Positions 23,847 to 31,957 are shown, numbered from the stretch's first letter. The stretch is 40,337 bases of DNA from an uncultured Coriobacteriales bacterium (GCA_902464015.1 CABQHM010000031.1:1-40337); one strand, 5' to 3'. A program made the numbers and translations. Notes: generated by a model not told the origin, from the sequence alone.

Positions 23847-24578
23847 TTACAGCTCGCGCGTCTTATACAGACGAAGGGAAATCAGGCAGGACAGGCCGTA
23901 AGCGACCAGAGAGATGAGAACTACAACGAGCGATATGCCCACGATGGTGCCGGTATTTTCCAAAAGGGGCGCAAGGCTAGCAGGGTCGAATCCGCTCGAC
24001 GAGAGGTTCTCCATGGCCAAAAACACCAGCAGCGACAAGGCGACGAACACGAGCGGGATGTGTCGGACGCCCTTTGTATACCCAAAGCGAAACATGAACG
24101 GCAGCGTTAGGGCGAGGCCAAAAAACGAGACCGCGACCCCGGCCGCACCGCAAGCAGCAAAAATTTCAAGCAGGTCAGAAGGCTGAGCAGACAAATCAAT
24201 CAGCTCGGTCCATGAGTTCAGCTGCAAACCAGGATATGCGTTGATTGCCGCCCAGATGCCGAGGTCGACCACAAGTCCAACGGCAATGCCGACAAGCAGG
24301 CTTGCAAGCACGCAAAGGGCCACGGTCACATACCGGCCGCACACCACCTGGGCGCGCGAAAGCGGCAGCGTTTGGCGAAACGCCTGCCAGTTGTTCTGCT
24401 CGTCGTAGGCCATGAGCCTGTTAACAACCGAAAGCGCGATAACGATGGTTGCGGCGCAGAGCACGCCGGAGGCACCCATCGCCAAGGCAAAAATCGCCGC
24501 AACGAACAGCGCGGTTCCAGCAAGGTTTCTGGCCACCCCGCGCAAGCAGGCAAAATCACATTTGATCATTGAGAACAT
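23847..24578 (-). CDS. ABC-2 type permease
   Basis: Membrane protein of 243 residues with about six helices (near 15-50, 75-100, 140-165, 175-195, 210-235), of the ABC-2 permease class linked to YtrA/GntR operons. The motif SVVNRLMAYDEQNNWQAFRQTLPLSRAQVV just after the first helices is typical: a soluble loop with W-x-x-F/Y-x-x-x-LPLSR. AAGGAG lies 6 bp before the ATG at 24578. It is the last gene of the GntR-ATPase-permease operon. Substrate unknown; relatives often serve in cell-envelope stress. Confidence 0.85.
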   Translation of the reverse strand: MFSMIKCDFACLRGVARNLAGTALFVAAIFALAMGASGVLCAATIVIALSVVNRLMAYDEQNNWQAFRQTLPLSRAQVVCGRYVTVALCVLASLLVGIAVGLVVDLGIWAAINAYPGLQLNSWTELIDLSAQPSDLLEIFAACGAAGVAVSFFGLALTLPFMFRFGYTKGVRHIPLVFVALSLLVFLAMENLSSSGFDPASLAPLLENTGTIVGISLVVVLISLVAYGLSCLISLRLYKTREL

Positions 24579-24588
24579 TGCGGTCTCC

Positions 24589-25530
24589 TTAGTGAAGCGT
24601 CGAGCCACAGGCGGACTCGAGCGGCTCGCCTTTGAGCGTCAGGGACATGTAGCTTTCGATGTCTGCCTTGTCGAGCGCGATATGGGGAAACGCTCGCGCG
24701 AAGGCTCGGCGATCGGGAACGAGCACGTCGATGTTCAGGGAGTTGCGCGCGAATCGCGCCCCCTCGAAGCCACCGGCATCGAGCACCTGCTCGAACTCGG
24801 ACGTGCGGCAGCGCGCAACACCCGCCATGTCGCTGATTGCGTCCTTTTCCAGCGAGAACGCCAGCTTGCCGGCGTCGAGGCACACCACGTAGTCGGCAAT
24901 GTGCTCTAGGTCGCTTGTGATGTGGGTGGCCAAAAGAATGCCCCGACCCTCCGCGCCCGCCATGAAGTCGCGCAGGATGCCGAGTATCTCCTCGCGGGCC
25001 ATGGGGTCAAGGCCGGCCGTGGCCTCGTCAAGAATGAGCAGGTCAGCGCCGTGGCTGAGCGCACAGGCCAACATGAGCTTCATGCCCATGCCGCGCGAAA
25101 GCTCCTTCACACGTTTGCGCCCGTCGAGGCCGAAACGCTCGAGGTAGCAGCCGAACAGGGCCGTGTCCCACGTGCGATAGGCAGCGGGCATGACGCGAGC
25201 CACGTCGCGTACGCGCAGCTCGCCGGGAAACGACACGCCGTCAAACACCACGCCGACGCGCTCCTTGACCTGGGCAGCTTCCTGAGCGGCAGCGCGCGGA
25301 CTGCCGTCCTCCCACATGGAGCGGCCGAACAGCTTCGCCTGACCCCCATCGGGGCGCACCAGACCCAGCAACGACTTGATGAGCGTCGTCTTGCCGGCGC
25401 CGTTGGTGCCCACGAGGCCCACGACGCTGCCGGGCTCAACTGCGAGGTTCACCCCGTCGAGCTTGAAGTCGCTGTACGTTTTAGTCAGCCCACTCGCCTC
25501 AAGGAGCGGGGCACATCCCGTGTCTGTCAT
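24589..25530 (-). CDS. ABC-2 transporter ATP-binding protein (YtrB-like)
   Basis: ATPase of 313 residues. Walker A GTNGAGKT is at residues 41-48, the signature is the degenerate LSRGM form common in YtrB-type ATPases, and Walker B is LLILDEATAGLDP. The C-terminal ~90 residues form the domain seen in this subfamily after the nucleotide-binding domain. The start overlaps the regulator stop as ATGA. It works with the 23847 permease as an exporter. Confidence 0.92.
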   Translation of the reverse strand: MTDTGCAPLLEASGLTKTYSDFKLDGVNLAVEPGSVVGLVGTNGAGKTTLIKSLLGLVRPDGGQAKLFGRSMWEDGSPRAAAQEAAQVKERVGVVFDGVSFPGELRVRDVARVMPAAYRTWDTALFGCYLERFGLDGRKRVKELSRGMGMKLMLACALSHGADLLILDEATAGLDPMAREEILGILRDFMAGAEGRGILLATHITSDLEHIADYVVCLDAGKLAFSLEKDAISDMAGVARCRTSEFEQVLDAGGFEGARFARNSLNIDVLVPDRRAFARAFPHIALDKADIESYMSLTLKGEPLESACGSTLH

Positions 25531-25907
25531 CGCTCTTCACCTTCCACAACCAGGTCGAACATCTCGCGCAGCTCCGAGGTGCTCACGCCGGCCGCGCGAG
25601 CCTCGCGCGCAGCCTGTACAAGCAGGTCCTCCACGCGGCGTAAGCGCTCCTCGCGGAGAAACTCCCGGTTCACGCCCGCCACGAAGCAGCCTTTGCCCTG
25701 CACGGTCTCGATAAAGCCCGCAGCCTCGAGGTCGGCATAGGCGCGCTTGGTGGTGATGGCGCTGATGCCAAGGTCGTTCGCCAGCGCCCTGATCGACGGC
25801 AGCTGGTCGCCCGCCGCAAGCTCGCCGGACACGATGGAGTCTTTTATCTGCGTGGTTATCTGCTCGTATATGGGCTTGTCGCTCGAGTTCGAGATAATGA
25901 TGTCCAT
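25527..25907 (-). CDS. GntR-family (YtrA-type) regulator
   Basis: Repressor of 126 residues with an N-terminal winged helix (PIYEQITTQIKDSIVSGELAAGDQLPSIRALANDLGISAITTKRAYADLEAAGFI) split into the usual three helices and wing, and a short C-terminal dimerisation helix, as in the YtrA subfamily. GGGAGAG precedes the ATG. It is the first gene of the operon encoding the ABC-2 exporter. The dyad at 25959 matches the usual YtrA operator form, so it should repress its own operon until an inducer binds. Confidence 0.92.
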   Translation of the reverse strand: MDIIISNSSDKPIYEQITTQIKDSIVSGELAAGDQLPSIRALANDLGISAITTKRAYADLEAAGFIETVQGKGCFVAGVNREFLREERLRRVEDLLVQAAREARAAGVSTSELREMFDLVVEGEER

Positions 25908-25958
25908 AAGCTCTCCCGCCGCCGCGCCCAGCGTCCCGGGGCAACGATTTGACGTACC

Positions 25959-25976
25959 TAGTGTGTATACTCACTA
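25959..25976. promoter_or_regulatory. GntR/YtrA operator
   Basis: TAGTGTGTATACTCACTA is an 18-bp dyad with 8 of 9 positions symmetric. It has the TAGTGTA-TACACTA-like form known for YtrA-type regulators and lies 51 bp upstream of the gntR start, just downstream of the -10 element. Confidence 0.7.
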
Positions 25977-25981
25977 AGCAC

Positions 25982-26011
25982 AGTATATACAGCATGCGGC
26001 ACAGTATGCAA
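25982..26011 (-). promoter_or_regulatory. gntR operon promoter
   Basis: On the minus strand TTGCAT (26011-26006), an 18-bp spacer and TATACT (25987-25982). The operator at 25959-25976 covers the expected start-site region. Confidence 0.55.
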
Positions 26012-26136
26012 GACCTTGCCCTCGATAATCACAAACGCCTTCATGCTAGAATGGCCCGCGGACATGCCGGGGCCAAGAAGCGCCGCCGCGGTCCTCGCAT
26101 CATGCTGCCCGCCACACACAAGAAAGCAAGCCAGCC

Positions 26137-27189
26137 ATGACCACGCAAACAACCAGCTCAAACACCTCACCCGCTCGGTTCAACTACGTGGGCGAGCCCA
26201 TTCGCTTCGAGGGCTATGTGGATGACTTCGAGCACGGCGTGGCCGCAGTGCAGCTCTCGCTTGACATGGGGACCACCTGGACGGACTTCCCGTGCAACGG
26301 CGCGCGCACCGAGCTGGGCCTGAGCTGGAACTTTACCTACACGCCCCAGGCTCCCGGCCGCTACCAGCTGCGCGCACGAGCCCTGTCGCGCGTGGCCGAG
26401 CCTGCCATGACCGTGGAGTCGTTCACCTTCGACGTGCTGCCCGCACGCGCTCAAGGCAGCGCCGCCGTGTGGGGCAGCATGGCCCTGCGGCCGGTGGGCA
26501 GCCACAGCTTGGAAGACGCCGTGCTTTTCCGCTCGCGCGAGCTGGCCGACATCACGCCCCAAGAGGCAGTTACGCTGGTAAACGTGCTGGATATTCAGTC
26601 GGTCTACGACATCCGCGGGGCGCGCGAGGTCGCGGCAAACCCCGAGCCCGCCCTTCCCGGCGTGCGCATGTTGGCGGTGGAGCCGCGCGACGGGCGCAAA
26701 AAGCGCGACGCCCACTCGCGTCTCGTGCATGGCGTCATCGGCGAGTACGGCGCACCTGAGCAGCGTATGTGCGACAACTACCGCCGCTATGCAAGCGACT
26801 ACCCTCTCATCGGCACGGTGCTGCGCTCCATCGCCGCGCAAGGAGGCCCCGCGCTCGTGCACTGCAAGAACGGCAAGGACCGCACGGGCGTACTGTGCGC
26901 CTGCGCCCTGCGCATCGCGGGCTACTCGCACGACTACATCGTGGCCGACTACCTCACAACGAACGTAATCAACGCCCAGGCCATTGCGCGGGAAGCGGCC
27001 GAGCTTTCGCAGGGCATGACGGCTGAGGAGCACGCCATCCTCATGTCGTTCCTCGAAGCACGTGAAAGCTACCTCGAGGCCTTCTTCGACGAAGCCGACA
27101 AGCGCTACGGCTCATTTGAGGCATACGTGCTCCGCGGCCTGAAGCTCACCCCCGAGCAGTGCAAACGACTGAGGGAGATGCTGGGGTAA
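26137..27189 (+). CDS. Ig-like (Mo-co dimerisation-like) domain fused to a tyrosine phosphatase
   Basis: Cytoplasmic protein of 350 residues without a signal peptide. Residues ~15-102 form an Ig-like domain with VQLSLDMGTTWTDF and LSWNFTYTPQAPGRYQLRARAL, the pattern of the sulfite oxidase Mo-co dimerisation domain. Residues ~115-345 are a Y_phosphatase3-type phosphatase: FRSRELADITP, VYDIRGAREVAANPEP and the P-loop VHCKNGKDRTG with Cys243 and Arg249. The same Ig domain occurs in three other proteins of this window. The ATG has only a weak ribosome site. A -10-like TAGAAT lies at 26047-26052. I know no standard family with this fusion; the substrate could be a protein, phosphoinositide or small phosphate ester. 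Confidence 0.85.
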   Translation: MTTQTTSSNTSPARFNYVGEPIRFEGYVDDFEHGVAAVQLSLDMGTTWTDFPCNGARTELGLSWNFTYTPQAPGRYQLRARALSRVAEPAMTVESFTFDVLPARAQGSAAVWGSMALRPVGSHSLEDAVLFRSRELADITPQEAVTLVNVLDIQSVYDIRGAREVAANPEPALPGVRMLAVEPRDGRKKRDAHSRLVHGVIGEYGAPEQRMCDNYRRYASDYPLIGTVLRSIAAQGGPALVHCKNGKDRTGVLCACALRIAGYSHDYIVADYLTTNVINAQAIAREAAELSQGMTAEEHAILMSFLEARESYLEAFFDEADKRYGSFEAYVLRGLKLTPEQCKRLREMLG

Positions 27190-27322
27190 AACGAGGGCGT
27201 GCCTGCCGGCGGGAGCGCAAACGGGCCTGTGCGCACGTGAGCGCAAACAAAACAAGGCACGCGCAACCAACCGCCCCTCGCAACCCACAGTCTCTCATCC
27301 CGCAATCAAATTGGAATGGCCG

Positions 27323-27353
27323 TTGACCCTCACCCAGGGGTACGGTTTACTAT
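27323..27353 (+). promoter_or_regulatory. MerR-type promoter with 19-bp spacer
   Basis: TTGACC (27323-27328), a 19-bp spacer and TACTAT (27348-27353). The spacer region carries an imperfect dyad, ACCCTCACCC facing GGGGTACGGT (7 of 10 positions). Overlong spacers with a central dyad are the hallmark of promoters activated by MerR-family proteins. It drives the rhodanese-to-Ig operon, 44 bp upstream of the first ATG. Confidence 0.6.
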
Positions 27354-27396
27354 GCGCTCATGTAGTGTCCGGCAAGATTCGGATGAGGGGGACCTG

Positions 27397-28185
27397 ATGA
27401 ATCGTTCGGTTCAAATGAAGGAAAACGCGCTTTCACGCAGGGCGTTTGTCGGCATGGCACTCGCTGCGGGCGCCTGTGCGTGGATGGGAACATTCGGCAC
27501 GCAGGCAATGACGGCCGTGGCAGATACCGCTGAAGAGGATTCGGCCTGCCCGGACGACCTGCCGCCGCTTCCCCCCGCAGAGCCCGACCCGAACGACCAG
27601 TTCGGCGTGGACAAGAACATCAACATGACCACCATCGACGAGTGGCTGGGACGCCCCGACGTGGTCTATCGCGACATGCGCCTCATTTTTGACCCTGCTC
27701 GTTGGGAAGACATCGACGAGGACCCCTATGCCTCGACGGTGCTGCCCGGCTTCAAGATGGTTCCTTACCCCTACCTCGCCACCATGGCGCCCATTCCCGT
27801 AACGGAATACTACGAGGATGAGACGCTCTTCGGCTGCGAGTGGAGCGAAGAGGGCGAGCTTCTCAGCGTGAAGTCCAACTACAAGGAGTCGCTGAACATC
27901 CTGCGCGAGCTGTTCCCCAAGGACAAGCCGATTTTCCTGTGCTGCGGCGGCGCCGGATACGCAAGCTTCACCAAGCAGCTGCTGCTCTACCTGGGCTGGA
28001 ACCCGGAACTCGTGTACAACGTGGGCGGCATGTGGTACTACGAGGGCGATCAGGCAATCAACCTTATCGAGTACGGCAGCAGCGCCGACAAGGACACGTA
28101 CGCCACTTGGCGCGCCGACTACACCCTCATCGACTTCACACTCCTGCGCCCCGAGTCGGTGAAGTACCAGGACAAGCGCAAGTAA
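27397..28185 (+). CDS. Tat-exported rhodanese-like protein
   Basis: Exported protein of 262 residues. The twin-arginine signal is LSRRAFVGMALAAGACAWMG. The C-terminal half contains a rhodanese-like active-site region, PIFLCCGGAGYASFTKQLLLYLGW, with Cys182 or Cys183 as the sulfur-carrying cysteine, followed by LVYNVGGMWYY; an upstream VVYRDMRLIFDPARW matches the start of the fold. The start at 27397 has GAGGGGGA upstream. It is first in a six-gene operon. A role in extracytoplasmic sulfur transfer is a reasonable but untested reading. Confidence 0.82.
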   Translation: MNRSVQMKENALSRRAFVGMALAAGACAWMGTFGTQAMTAVADTAEEDSACPDDLPPLPPAEPDPNDQFGVDKNINMTTIDEWLGRPDVVYRDMRLIFDPARWEDIDEDPYASTVLPGFKMVPYPYLATMAPIPVTEYYEDETLFGCEWSEEGELLSVKSNYKESLNILRELFPKDKPIFLCCGGAGYASFTKQLLLYLGWNPELVYNVGGMWYYEGDQAINLIEYGSSADKDTYATWRADYTLIDFTLLRPESVKYQDKRK

Positions 28186-28197
28186 CAGGAGGCAACC

Positions 28198-28404
28198 ATG
28201 AGCGACGAAGAAGCCAGCAAATATAGCGTCAGCGAGTCATCGAAACACAAGTCGTCCTCGGCGGCCCGTCCCAAGGGATCGGGAATAGTCGCAACGGGCG
28301 GTGCCGGAAGCGGCGCACGCAAGGCCGACAACCCCAGCGCCTGGCTGCGCTCGCCCACCCGCGACGACGCATCCAACAGGGCACGTTCGTACAAGAGAAA
28401 GTAG
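28198..28404 (+). CDS. Small Ser/Arg-rich protein of unknown function
   Basis: A 68-residue protein with a strong AGGAGG site 5 bp before the ATG, 12 bp after the rhodanese gene and 6 bp before the GNAT gene. It is polar and basic, low in complexity (SVSESSKHKSSSAARP, GSGIVATGGAGSGARKAD) and ends in SYKRK. No helix, motif or signal is evident; it is probably disordered. It may be a carrier, a chaperone-like tail or a substrate for the acylation genes that follow; I do not recognise it. Confidence 0.65.
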   Translation: MSDEEASKYSVSESSKHKSSSAARPKGSGIVATGGAGSGARKADNPSAWLRSPTRDDASNRARSYKRK

Positions 28405-28410
28405 CATTCC

Positions 28411-28977
28411 ATGGCCGGCCTCAGCTTTCGCGCCTTCGACCCAGAGCAGGACGCGGCACTCATGTTCGAGCTGTACCGCGACCCGTACGAGCAGGCTTTG
28501 TTCGCCCAGCGCGTGCCCATCACCACGCTGGTTGAATTCAGCGAGTGGCTCGACGGCAACATGCGCGGCAACTACCACGAGTTTCGTGTGATTGCCGACG
28601 AAGAGACGCGAGAGCTGGCCGGCTTCACCTTTGCCTACGACTACCACCCGTTCGACCTGCACTGCAAGGTGTGCGTGTACATGCGCCCCGAGTGGCGCGG
28701 CAGCGGGGCGGCCGGCCTCATGGGCGCGCGCTTCATGGGCGACCTGTTTAGCGCCTATCCCCTGCGCAAGATATACGCCCTGGTATACGGCTACAACGAG
28801 GAAAGCCTGCGCAGCAACCTCGCGGCCGGCTTTGTGGAAGAGGGCGTGATGCGCGAGTACCGCTACCTGGGGGGCGCCTGGCACGACTGCCACATTCTGG
28901 CGCTGACCAAGCAGGCCTATGAGGAGGGTCTGGGCAAGCTGCTGGGATTGCAAAACCGCGGAGGAGAGGCGCAATGA
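28411..28977 (+). CDS. GNAT family N-acetyltransferase
   Basis: Protein of 188 residues with the GNAT fold: LSFRAFDPEQDAALMFELYRDPY at the N-terminus, the beta4 strand HCKVCVYMRPEWRGSGAAGLMGARF containing an R-x-x-G-x-A/G-like acyl-CoA loop, and IYALVYGYNEESLRSNLAAGFVEEG near the end. It resembles RimI/RimL-type enzymes that acylate amines of proteins or small molecules. The stop overlaps the next start as ATGA. In this operon it could transfer an acyl group from the carrier protein rather than from CoA; this is inference. Confidence 0.87.
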   Translation: MAGLSFRAFDPEQDAALMFELYRDPYEQALFAQRVPITTLVEFSEWLDGNMRGNYHEFRVIADEETRELAGFTFAYDYHPFDLHCKVCVYMRPEWRGSGAAGLMGARFMGDLFSAYPLRKIYALVYGYNEESLRSNLAAGFVEEGVMREYRYLGGAWHDCHILALTKQAYEEGLGKLLGLQNRGGEAQ

Positions 28978-30428
28978 GCGACGGGGAAGCGCTCGAGGCG
29001 GGTGCAGGCGAGGCGGCAATCGGGGGCGGCGAGGGCGGTGAGGTCGAGGCTGTTGCCGATTGCTGCCCTGCGCATGCGTGCCCAGACAGTGTCGAGCAAG
29101 AGGTGTTCGGAGGGCCGTATCCCCTCTACGACGCCCCGCGCTTTGCATCGTTTGCCGAGCTTGTTGCATACATTGGAGAGACGTGGGGCGACTCCGTTGC
29201 ATTCGAAACCGCAGATGAGCAGGCAGTTTCTTACCATGAGCTTGTCGAGCGCATTGCGCGCGAACGCATGGAGATGGACGAGGCCGGAGAGGGCCGCTTC
29301 GTAGGCGTCTCGGACGCCGACCCCGTGCAATTCGCCGCCCGCTACCTGGCCGTCGTCTCGTCGGGGCGCTGCGCGGTGCTCTGTAGGTTGGTCGAGGAGC
29401 AAAAGGCCCAGCTTGCGAGTGTGCCCGAGGGCGTCTGCACGCTCGCGGCAAGCTCGGGCACGTCGGGCGACCCCAAGGTGGTCATGCTCACCGAGGCTGG
29501 GCTGCTCGCCGACTTGCGGGCGGGCCTGGAGCTCTATGAGTTTGCCCGGGGCGGGCGCTACGCGAAGCTTCTCCCCTACACCCATGCGTTCGGCCTGGTC
29601 TGCGACCTGCTTGCGCCGCTTGTCACGGGCGGCGCCATCGCCGTGCCCCATGCAAGCGCGACCTTTGTCGCCGAGTTGCCCCACATGGCGCCCACGGCGC
29701 TCAACCTGCCCCCTCGCGCCGCAGCGATACTTGCGGACCTGCTTGATGCGGGCACATACAAGCTCCCCAGCCTGCGCAAGATCCTCTGCGGAGGCGCCGG
29801 GCTTGCGGCGAGCGTGACACAGCGCATGCGTGTCCATGGCATCGAGGCGTTTGGCTGCTACGGGCTCACCGAATGCTCGCCCTGCGTCAGCGTCAACCGC
29901 GACAGCTGGCACAAAGACGGCAGCTGCGGCGTTGCGCTGAGGTGCAACGAAGTGCGGGTGGGCGAGAGCGGCGAAGTCCTCGTGCGCGGGGCGAACGTCA
30001 TGGCGGGCTATCTGGGAAGGCCCGAACTCACGGCAGCGCGCATCGACGGCGACGGCTGGCTGCACACGGGCGATGTGGGTCATATCGACAAGGACGGGTT
30101 CCTCTATGTGGACGGCCGCCTCGACGACGTGATCGTGCTGGCAGACGGCACAATGGTTGCCCCCGAGGTCCTCGAGCGCGCCCTTGGGGCCCACCCCGCA
30201 ATCGCACAGGCGCTCGTGTACGGCATGCCCGACAAGCGGAGCGGTCAAGTTGTGCTCGCATGCAAGCTTGTCCTGCGGGAAGGCACGGACGACGCGGCCG
30301 AGCGTGCTGCCATTGACTTCGCCCACTCGGTGCAAACGCCCGACGGCGCACGGATCGAACACGTTGAGGTGTCATGCGAGCCGCTGCCCCTCAGCCCCGC
30401 CGGAAAACTCCTCAGGAGGCAGGCATGA
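28974..30428 (+). CDS. AMP-forming adenylating enzyme (acyl/aminoacyl activation)
   Basis: Protein of 484 residues of the ANL superfamily, activating a carboxylic acid as its adenylate. The ATP loop SSGTSGDPK is at residues 160-168, followed by CYGLTECSP, the GWLHTGDVG motif, the hinge GRLDDVIV and the catalytic lysine in LSPAGKLLRR (Lys478). The first ~40 residues are a Gly/Glu-rich extension with two cysteines. It is shorter in the N-terminal domain than typical acyl-CoA ligases. It overlaps the GNAT gene upstream and the carrier-protein gene downstream (ATGA in both), so it probably loads that carrier. The acid substrate is unknown. Confidence 0.9.
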   Translation: MSDGEALEAGAGEAAIGGGEGGEVEAVADCCPAHACPDSVEQEVFGGPYPLYDAPRFASFAELVAYIGETWGDSVAFETADEQAVSYHELVERIARERMEMDEAGEGRFVGVSDADPVQFAARYLAVVSSGRCAVLCRLVEEQKAQLASVPEGVCTLAASSGTSGDPKVVMLTEAGLLADLRAGLELYEFARGGRYAKLLPYTHAFGLVCDLLAPLVTGGAIAVPHASATFVAELPHMAPTALNLPPRAAAILADLLDAGTYKLPSLRKILCGGAGLAASVTQRMRVHGIEAFGCYGLTECSPCVSVNRDSWHKDGSCGVALRCNEVRVGESGEVLVRGANVMAGYLGRPELTAARIDGDGWLHTGDVGHIDKDGFLYVDGRLDDVIVLADGTMVAPEVLERALGAHPAIAQALVYGMPDKRSGQVVLACKLVLREGTDDAAERAAIDFAHSVQTPDGARIEHVEVSCEPLPLSPAGKLLRRQA

Positions 30429-30649
30429 CCGCAGATGAGGCCCTGATCGCCACCCAGCAAGTCTTGCAGCAGGTTCTTGACCTGCCCGAACCGCCCCCTC
30501 CCACCGCTCGCCTCAGGTTCGACCTTGCCATGAGCTCGTATGCGATGATGGAAGCGGCAGTGCTGCTCGAAGACCGCCTGGGCACAAGCGCCGACTTCGG
30601 CAAAATTGCTCGTGCGAACACCGTCGAGGAGCTGTCCCGCGCCTGGTAA
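30425..30649 (+). CDS. Acyl carrier protein-like protein
   Basis: Carrier protein of 74 residues with the four-helix ACP pattern: ADEALIATQQVLQQVLDL, then RFDLAMSSYAMMEAAVLLEDRLG. The phosphopantetheine serine should be Ser38, but the usual D-S-L/M is replaced by S-S-Y, and an acidic residue before the serine is missing. This is a noteworthy change, because the Asp is nearly invariant. A proline-rich stretch (PEPPPPTA) sits in loop 1. The start overlaps the adenylating-enzyme stop. It probably carries the acid activated by that enzyme. Confidence 0.78.
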   Translation: MTADEALIATQQVLQQVLDLPEPPPPTARLRFDLAMSSYAMMEAAVLLEDRLGTSADFGKIARANTVEELSRAW

Positions 30650-30689
30650 GATACGCAGCACAACACACGCACGACCCAAGGAGGGCCTC

Positions 30690-30968
30690 ATGATCGCACC
30701 CATCTACACCAGCGTTGGCAAGACCGTCTCGCTTACGGGCACAGCCTACGACTTCGGCCATTCCATCTCGGCAATTGAGTTTTCCCTCGACGACGGCCAG
30801 AACTGGACGCGCTACGAGACGCCCGGCACCAACGATTACCAGAACCTCACCTGGACGTTCGACTGGGAGCCCAAAGAGCCCGGCGAGTACACCCTGCTCG
30901 TGCGCTCCGTCAACGACTCCGGCGACCACAGCCCCGAGAACGCCTACGTGCACATCCACGTGGATTAG
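30690..30968 (+). CDS. Stand-alone Ig-like (Mo-co dimerisation-like) domain protein
   Basis: Cytoplasmic protein of 92 residues made only of one Ig-like domain: VSLTGTAYDFGHSISAIEF, SLDDGQNWTRYETPG, LTWTFDWEPKEPGEYTLLVRS, NDSGDHSPENAYVHIHVD. It is the same domain as in the phosphatase fusion and the two cytochromes of this window, with the shared S-x-D-x-G-x-x-W motif. AAGGAGG lies 5 bp before the ATG. It has no signal peptide, so it acts in the cytoplasm, perhaps as a dimerisation partner for the phosphatase. It is the last gene of the operon. Confidence 0.8.
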   Translation: MIAPIYTSVGKTVSLTGTAYDFGHSISAIEFSLDDGQNWTRYETPGTNDYQNLTWTFDWEPKEPGEYTLLVRSVNDSGDHSPENAYVHIHVD

Positions 30969-30980
30969 AAGGAGAGAGCC

Positions 30981-31008
30981 GGCCGCCCGTTACATCACAC
31001 GGGCGGCC
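30981..31008. terminator. Hairpin between convergent genes
   Basis: A perfect 10-bp stem (GGCCGCCCGT with ACGGGCGGCC) around an 8-base loop lies 12 bp after the Ig gene and next to the merR stop. Neither side has a good T tract, so its use as a bidirectional terminator is likely from position only. Confidence 0.55.
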
Positions 31009-31009
31009 C

Positions 31010-31957
31010 TCACTCAAAAATCGGAGTCTCTTCCGCACCCTGCATATGCTCAAAATCAGAACCTTGCAAGTCGGCACATACCGGCAGAAGCAACTTTACG
31101 GCCATACCGCGACCGTTGAAATGATACAGGGGCGTTTCGCCGATGACCTGACCGTAATAGTCACCGCAAATACGCATTCGATGAGTCCGTGCGTAGGCCA
31201 AAAGCTCCTCTATGCCCTTGACCTCGACATTTTCCCCCTCAACGTCGATGCTCCTACGATACATCGTGAGATAGGTGCCCGCAGGCAAGGTGTCATTGGC
31301 AAAGGCATCGGCGATAAGCGCGTCTTTGACAAACAGTATCGAGCGCTCGATGTCATATCTGCCGGCCAATACATTCTCTTGCGTTATCTGATCTCCCACA
31401 TTGCAAAACAGTGAGAGAGGGACGCCCTGCTGCAGTACGTGCTTTTTAAGCAGGCGCAAGTTAACTTCGGCGTCGTCAAGAAACGACCCTATCTGATGGG
31501 ACATGCGAGCCGCCGGTGGATACAGAATCGGATAAGCAATGATCGGCTGTTCAGGCAACCGTTCAACTATCGGCTCATCAAAGATGGGATTGGCATGCCA
31601 CCAACGAAAGCTCTCGAGTAGGTCATCAATGGTGCGTCGCGTGGCAGTTAACTCTAACAACTCCCTGTCAATAGCCTGACGGCGCTCAGTAAGTGAGCCC
31701 TTGATTCCCGCATAGTTATTCTTGGCCAAATCTTTAATCTGCAGGAGAGACAGGCCGCATTTTTGGAGCTGGAGCACGGCATCAACGGCGCCACACTGAT
31801 CAAACAAATAGTAGGCGTAGCCGTTCTCTTCATCTACGACAGCCGGTTCAAGGACGCCCATATCACGCCAGAGGCGCAAGGTTTTGCGCGAAATGCCATT
31901 GATCTCAGCAAACTTGCCGGTTGTCAGCCTCTCTTTGTTTTCCACGGTGCACCCCAT
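31010..31957 (-). CDS. MerR-family regulator A
   Basis: Regulator of 315 residues. The N-terminal MerR helix-turn-helix reads LTTGKFAEINGISRKTLRLWRDMGVLEP, with the wing GYAYYLFDQ and the second HTH (CGLSLLQIKDLAKN). After a coiled linker (~75-115) comes a GyrI-like effector-binding region of about 190 residues (IIAYPILYPP, LPAGTYLTMYRRS, RMRICGDYYGQVIGETPLYHFNG). The ATG at 31957 is preceded by AAAGGG at short distance; a GTG four codons in is an alternative. It is divergent from cytochrome cassette A, whose promoter has a MerR-type spacer, and is probably its activator. MerR B is a homologue. Confidence 0.88.
   Translation of the reverse strand: MGCTVENKERLTTGKFAEINGISRKTLRLWRDMGVLEPAVVDEENGYAYYLFDQCGAVDAVLQLQKCGLSLLQIKDLAKNNYAGIKGSLTERRQAIDRELLELTATRRTIDDLLESFRWWHANPIFDEPIVERLPEQPIIAYPILYPPAARMSHQIGSFLDDAEVNLRLLKKHVLQQGVPLSLFCNVGDQITQENVLAGRYDIERSILFVKDALIADAFANDTLPAGTYLTMYRRSIDVEGENVEVKGIEELLAYARTHRMRICGDYYGQVIGETPLYHFNGRGMAVKLLLPVCADLQGSDFEHMQGAEETPIFE

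Noticed and set aside
26052..26075. TGGCCC and GGGCCA half sites upstream of the phosphatase gene, as in the cassette A promoter
   Set aside because: The arms are 12 bp apart instead of 3 and no -35/-10 pair with a long spacer surrounds them; in GC-rich DNA such hexamers recur by chance.
28917..30362. 481-codon minus-strand open frame
   Set aside because: Antisense shadow of the adenylating-enzyme gene, which has all core ANL motifs on the plus strand.
28974..30649. DltA/DltC-type D-alanylation of teichoic acids
   Set aside because: No dltB or dltD gene is present, the carrier motif is atypical, and the adenylating enzyme lacks a recognisable DltA signature.
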